The position numbers and the translations under genes were made by a program. A stretch of DNA of 35,441 nt from Actinocrinis puniceicyclus (GTDB lineage: Bacteria > Actinomycetota > Actinomycetes > Streptomycetales > Catenulisporaceae): NCBI RefSeq assembly GCF_018283645.1, contig NZ_JAGSXH010000064.1, positions 1 through 35,441 on the forward strand, given 5' to 3'. Shown piece after piece: positions 31,043 through 35,441 of the stretch (within the stretch, counting starts at the first letter, position 1; every line of letters starts with the position of its first letter). The notes under the pieces are model-generated. The model was not told the DNA's origin and made no database searches. It saw nothing but the letters and a program-made list of their open reading frames with translations.

Positions 31043-31933
31043 TCAGAACAGGGTCGGCTGCTCGGCCGGGACCGGTTCCGCGAGCGGCTCCAGCTCCGGG
31101 ACGCGTTTACGCACCTCTTCGTGGAAGCGGCGGGCCAGCATCAGCGCGTTGGCGTTATCGGGCGTGTGGATGAAGAACGTCGGCGAGCGTCCTTCGCGCA
31201 GCCAGGCACTGACGGTGCCGAGCCAGGGCTGCCAGCCCGCGACCGTGAGCCGCGGATCGTCGCGGCCGATGTAGCGCACGACCGGGTGACCGGTCAACGC
31301 GCGCGTCCTGCGCGGCAGCCGCGGCTTCTTCGACCACGCCTCGCGTTCGGCCTCGCTGCTCGGCGGCGTCGCGAACAGCACCGTGGTGTCGAAAGCGATC
31401 CATTCGGCCCCGCCTGAGCCGCCCGGCCCGCCTGCACCGCCCGGACCGCCGACCTGGCCGAGGACCTGCTCCAGGCGAGTTCGCCAGCGCTCGTCCTCGA
31501 AGAACGCGCGGTGACGGACCTCGACCGCATACGTGTACTGCGTCGGTAGCCGCCGCAGGAAGCCCGCGAGCGTGTCGAGATCGCCCGGGGTGAACGACGC
31601 CGGCAGCTGGATCCACAGCGCGTGCGCCCGCGGCCCGAGGGGTTCGATCACTGACAGGAAGTCGCGCAGCGGGCCGGCCACGTCGCCGAGGCGTCGCTCG
31701 TGCGTGATCGTCCTCGGCAGTTTGAGCACGAAACGGAAGTCCGGGCCGGTCTGCTCGGCCCACGAGCGGACCGTCTCGGGCGCAGGCGTCGCGTAGAAGG
31801 TGGTGTTGCCCTCCACGGCGTTGCACCAGCCCGCGTACGCCCGCAGGCGCTCGCGCGGCGCAAGGGGATGCGGCAGATGACGTCCCGACCAGGCCGCGTG
31901 CGTCCACATCGCGCAGCCGACGTGCAGTTTCAT
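31043..31933 (-). CDS. DUF72 (YecE-like) TIM-barrel protein
   Basis: 296-aa protein starting MKLHVGCAMWTHAAWSGRHLP and containing the family segments YAGWCNAVEGNTTFYATP, FRFVLKLPRTITHERRL, LWIQLPASFTPGDLDTLAGFLRRLP and VEVRHRAFF. A Gly/Pro-rich loop (GGPGGAGGPGGSGG) is inserted before AEWIAFDTT. The C-terminus carries YIGRDDP and FFIHTPDNANALMLARRF. DUF72 proteins have an aldolase-like barrel; their biochemical function is not established. The ATG at 31933 lies 23 bp after the kinase stop, so it may be the last gene of the phosphosignalling operon, though a leaderless -10 also precedes it. Confidence 0.9.
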   Translation of the reverse strand: MKLHVGCAMWTHAAWSGRHLPHPLAPRERLRAYAGWCNAVEGNTTFYATPAPETVRSWAEQTGPDFRFVLKLPRTITHERRLGDVAGPLRDFLSVIEPLGPRAHALWIQLPASFTPGDLDTLAGFLRRLPTQYTYAVEVRHRAFFEDERWRTRLEQVLGQVGGPGGAGGPGGSGGAEWIAFDTTVLFATPPSSEAEREAWSKKPRLPRRTRALTGHPVVRYIGRDDPRLTVAGWQPWLGTVSAWLREGRSPTFFIHTPDNANALMLARRFHEEVRKRVPELEPLAEPVPAEQPTLF

Positions 31934-31940
31934 GCCTTCG

Positions 31941-31946
31941 AGGATA
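31941..31946 (-). promoter_or_regulatory. Possible -10 box before the DUF72 gene
   Basis: On the minus strand TATCCT is followed by 7 nt (CGAAGGC) and the ATG at 31933. GAAGG could instead be a close ribosome binding site for a read-through transcript from the kinase gene. Confidence 0.35.
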
Positions 31947-31956
31947 TCCGTGCCGC

Positions 31957-34130
31957 TCAGAGCACGCCGAAAGTCAGGGCGGCCAGGTAGCGTTGGAACC
32001 GCACCCGCGCGTACGCGTCCAGGGCCTTCTGCTCGGCGCGCAGTTCGTACTGCGCCGCCTCGACCGCGTCCCGGTACAGCGCGCAATCCCGGTCGATCGC
32101 CGCGACGGCCGTGGCGTGCGACGACCGCGTGCTCTGATCGTCGGCGGCCAGCGTGGCGCGCCGCGACTTGGTCTGAGCTCGCAGCGCCCTGTGTTGCACG
32201 TCCGCCGCGGACCTGACCGCGTGCTCGCGCGCTGCGACACCCGCCAGCCGCACCGCCGCCTCGCTGTCGAGCTGCGCCCGGATCGCGGCGGTCAGCTGCG
32301 CCGGCGCCTGACTACTCGACCGCGCCGCCAAGGTCGCGCGCCAGGCATCGAGGTGCCGGGCACGCACCTCCCCCACCATCGGAACTCTGAGCGGGCGCCC
32401 GTCGCGGTGCAGCACCCGCGCCGCGGGGGCACGGCCGAGCCGCTTCTCGATCCTGATACCGACGAAGTCGGCCGCGGTGCGCACGCCCGCCACGTCCAGT
32501 TCCGCGACGACCGCGCGGTCGATCCCGTAGATCTGCGCCGTGTCGATGCGGTGGCGGGCGAGTTCGTCGCCGCGGTGCCTGGCTTCCACCGCCTCGGTCC
32601 GGCGCGTCAGCTCAGCGGCCTTCCACTCCCGCAGACCATTGCGTTCGCCGACGAGCCGCGCCAGCTGATCGTCCCGGCGGCGGTCGATCTCGGCGTGTTC
32701 CGCGGCAGCCTCCGGGTCAATCCGGGCTCTGCGATCTGCCAGCGAGACCAGGTCCCGTTGATACGCGGCAACGCTTTCCTGCCGCGCCGCGAGCTGCCAG
32801 CGCAGCTGTGCCTGCGCCTGTTCCCGCCGAGCCCGCGCGGCGCGCGCGGCGCCGCGGCGCGCACGTCTCGCCCGTACCTGGGTGAGCCGCAGGAATCTGA
32901 TCCACAGCGCGACCCACGTCCCGGCGGCGATGGTGCCCGCGACGATCAGCGCGAGGGCAGCGGGAACCTCGACGCCCGGCACCACCGGGGCGCACGCGGT
33001 CACGCAGATAATCAGTAGACTGACGTACCAGCCGAGCCGCTCGCCCCACCCGGGCCGCTCGAAACGCACCGCGGACGGCGGCGGCCGGTGGTCGTCGAGC
33101 CAGCCGCCCGGCCCCGCCGCGGCGGCCGCGAGCGCCGGGTCCGTTCCGGGTTGCCGGCACTCTTCGCCATCGCGTGCGGCGTGCCGCACGGGCTTCAGGG
33201 GTCGCGCCTGCCGCGGCGTACGGATTCTGACCACCTGGTCGAGCGGCGCGATGCCTTGCAGCGGCTCATCCGCCACGGCCGCCAGTTCCTCCGCGGACCT
33301 GCGTATGCGGGCATTGACATCACGGAGCGCGGTCATTCCCGCCGACGCGGACGGGTCTTCCAGGTCGTGCTTCCGCAGCAGCAGAAACTCTCCGCCCGGC
33401 TTGTGCAGCCGAGACCACAGGGTGGGATCGGCGGCCAGCGCGCTGAGCGAGAGGTGGATCACGCGCGCCGAGAAACGATCGAGCCAGGGCCCGTAATCGG
33501 CGGCTTTTCGGCGCGGGTGCTGGTAGTTGGGCTGTCCGAGTTCCATCGCGGGCCGGTCCCGCAGCGCGGGCACGTACATGCCGTCGTAGTCGATGAGCTT
33601 GAGCTCGTCGCGCGCCGTCACCAGCAGATTGCCGTGCTGGAGGTCGCCGTGCGCGATCCCGGCCGCCTCCAGGCCCGCGACCAGGCGCGCGAACGCGTCG
33701 GCCAGCCGCTCGAAACCGCCGTGGTCGCCGGCACGCAGCTTGTCTTCGATCCAGGCGATCAGCTGCTTCGCCTCGATCCATTCCATGACCAGGACGGGGT
33801 ACGCTTCGCCGGCCACGAGCACGCCGCGCTCGACGTAGCGGAACTCGACCTTCCAGCGCGCCGGTACGTCGCGCAGCGCGGCACCGATCTCGCGGTACCG
33901 CTCCTGTTGGTCGGTCACGTCGCGTGTGAAGCACTTGACTGCGAGCCTGCGTCCGCCGGCCGTGTCGGCCGTGAACACGCTGGCGAAGTTGCCGGAGATG
34001 GGGCGCGGCAGGCCGAATCGGTCGGTGCGGATCACGCAGCCGGCGAGTTCGGGATCGACGAAACAGCGCCCGGTGTCCTGCAACGCGTCCACGTACGCGC
34101 CGCTGGTCGGGAAGGTCGCCATGGTCGCCA

Positions 34131-34131
<1 letters not shown>
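31957..34131 (-). CDS. Membrane protein kinase with helix-hairpin-helix domain (YegI / TerY-P-type)
   Basis: 724-aa Ser/Thr kinase-like protein. The kinase domain (about 35-300) has a GNFASVF loop, Lys66 in LAVKCF, catalytic HGDLQHGN (Asp163, Asn168) and DYDG in place of DFG (Asp181), so it should be active. Two adjacent TM helices lie at about 367-383 and 389-413. A long basic/charged coiled coil follows (about 418-530), with helix-hairpin-helix elements near 536-562 (IYGIDRAVVAELDVAGVRTAADFVGI) and 583-598 (VPMVGEVRARHLDAW), then another coil. This matches E. coli YegI and the kinase of TerY-P triads. The ATG shares one base with the PP2C stop. Targets are unknown; nucleic-acid contact via HhH is inference. 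Confidence 0.88.
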
Positions 34132-35055
<924 letters not shown>

Positions 35056-35075
<20 letters not shown>

Positions 35076-35441
35076 GGGTGCCGATGTCGAGGAACTGGAC
35101 GACGGAGGTGATGTCGGCGTTGAAGACGAAACCCCGGCTGCCTTCCGAGACCGCAATGCCCTGCGTCGCGGCATAGGCGTGCATGTGCGGCGGCAGCGTC
35201 GAGGACATGCCGAACAACAGGCGGGCGAAATCGTCCGGCAGGTTCGCCTCGTTCGCCGGGAACACGATCGGCGCCGCCTGGCCCGCGCTCACGTGCAGGT
35301 TGAACACGAGCACCGGGCCGTCGGCGGTGGCCAGCGACCGCAGCCGTGCCGCCGCCTCGGACGGGTCGCCGTCGGTGGACTCCCCGTCCGTCAAGTTGAG
35401 CACGATCGGCGGAAAGGACCCCGGCCGCTCCCCCACCCAGC
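35056..35441 (-). CDS. vWA-domain protein, TerY/YegL-like (5' end outside the window)
   Basis: C-terminal 127 residues visible; the frame is open to the window edge, so the N-terminal MIDAS motif (DxSxS) is not seen. The visible part begins at FPPIVLNLTDGESTDGDP, the TDG element of the metal ion-dependent adhesion site, typical of TerY/YegL. It continues with VLVFNLHVSAG, APIVFPANEANLPDDFARLLFGMSSTLPPHM and ends VVQFLDIGTRATDLR. It overlaps the PP2C start by 20 bp on the same strand. It is the scaffold partner in vWA-phosphatase-kinase triads. Confidence 0.88.

Overview
The window is a chromosomal stretch from a very GC-rich actinobacterium. Support comes from the strong G/C bias at third codon positions, frequent GTG starts, many apparently leaderless genes (a TANNNT -10 box 6-7 nt before the start codon), the dapC-fdxA neighbourhood typical of actinobacteria, and a Streptomyces-type gas vesicle cluster without gvpN or gvpC. 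The genus cannot be fixed from this evidence; a Streptomyces, Catenulispora or Actinospica relative is plausible. I saw no tRNA, rRNA, CRISPR array, insertion sequence or phage gene, so this looks like native chromosome.

Left part (1-12 kb): mostly core and housekeeping genes. These are dapC and fdxA (lysine/peptidoglycan precursor and redox), an orphan SH3-like domain protein, ilvA, a MarR regulator coupled to a 14-TM efflux pump with two clear operator-like sites, a large membrane protein with an extracytoplasmic phosphatase-like domain, a ROK sugar kinase with duplicated palindromes upstream, a FIST sensory-domain protein and an exported glycerophosphodiester phosphodiesterase-like protein.

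Middle (12-25 kb): a tightly overlapping four-gene minus-strand operon reads GT2 processive glycosyltransferase, GH26-like lipoprotein, GT39-like membrane glycosyltransferase, methyltransferase. It looks like an extracellular polysaccharide system, with a CapD-like nucleotide-sugar epimerase/dehydratase divergent from it. Then come a membrane-anchored protein pseudokinase, metB with a histidine-rich N-terminus, a small membrane protein, msrA, a 69-aa unknown, a cold-shock protein and a stand-alone TOPRIM protein.

Right part (25.5-35.4 kb): a ten-gene plus-strand gas vesicle operon in the order gvpY-Z-A-F-G-O-J-L-S-K. It runs head-on into a minus-strand signalling operon of vWA protein (cut by the window end), PP2C phosphatase, membrane kinase with helix-hairpin-helix, then DUF72 protein. 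The first three match the E. coli YegL-PphC(YegK)-YegI / TerY-P triad. The gas vesicle gene order differs from the S. coelicolor order I remember, and the two operons end only 21 bp apart.

The most interesting items are the gas vesicle operon beside the vWA/PP2C/kinase triad, a helically phased array of alternating CCGGG/CCCGG blocks upstream of the gas vesicle genes, the GT2-GH26-GT39-methyltransferase operon, and the pseudokinase with six tandem hexapeptides.
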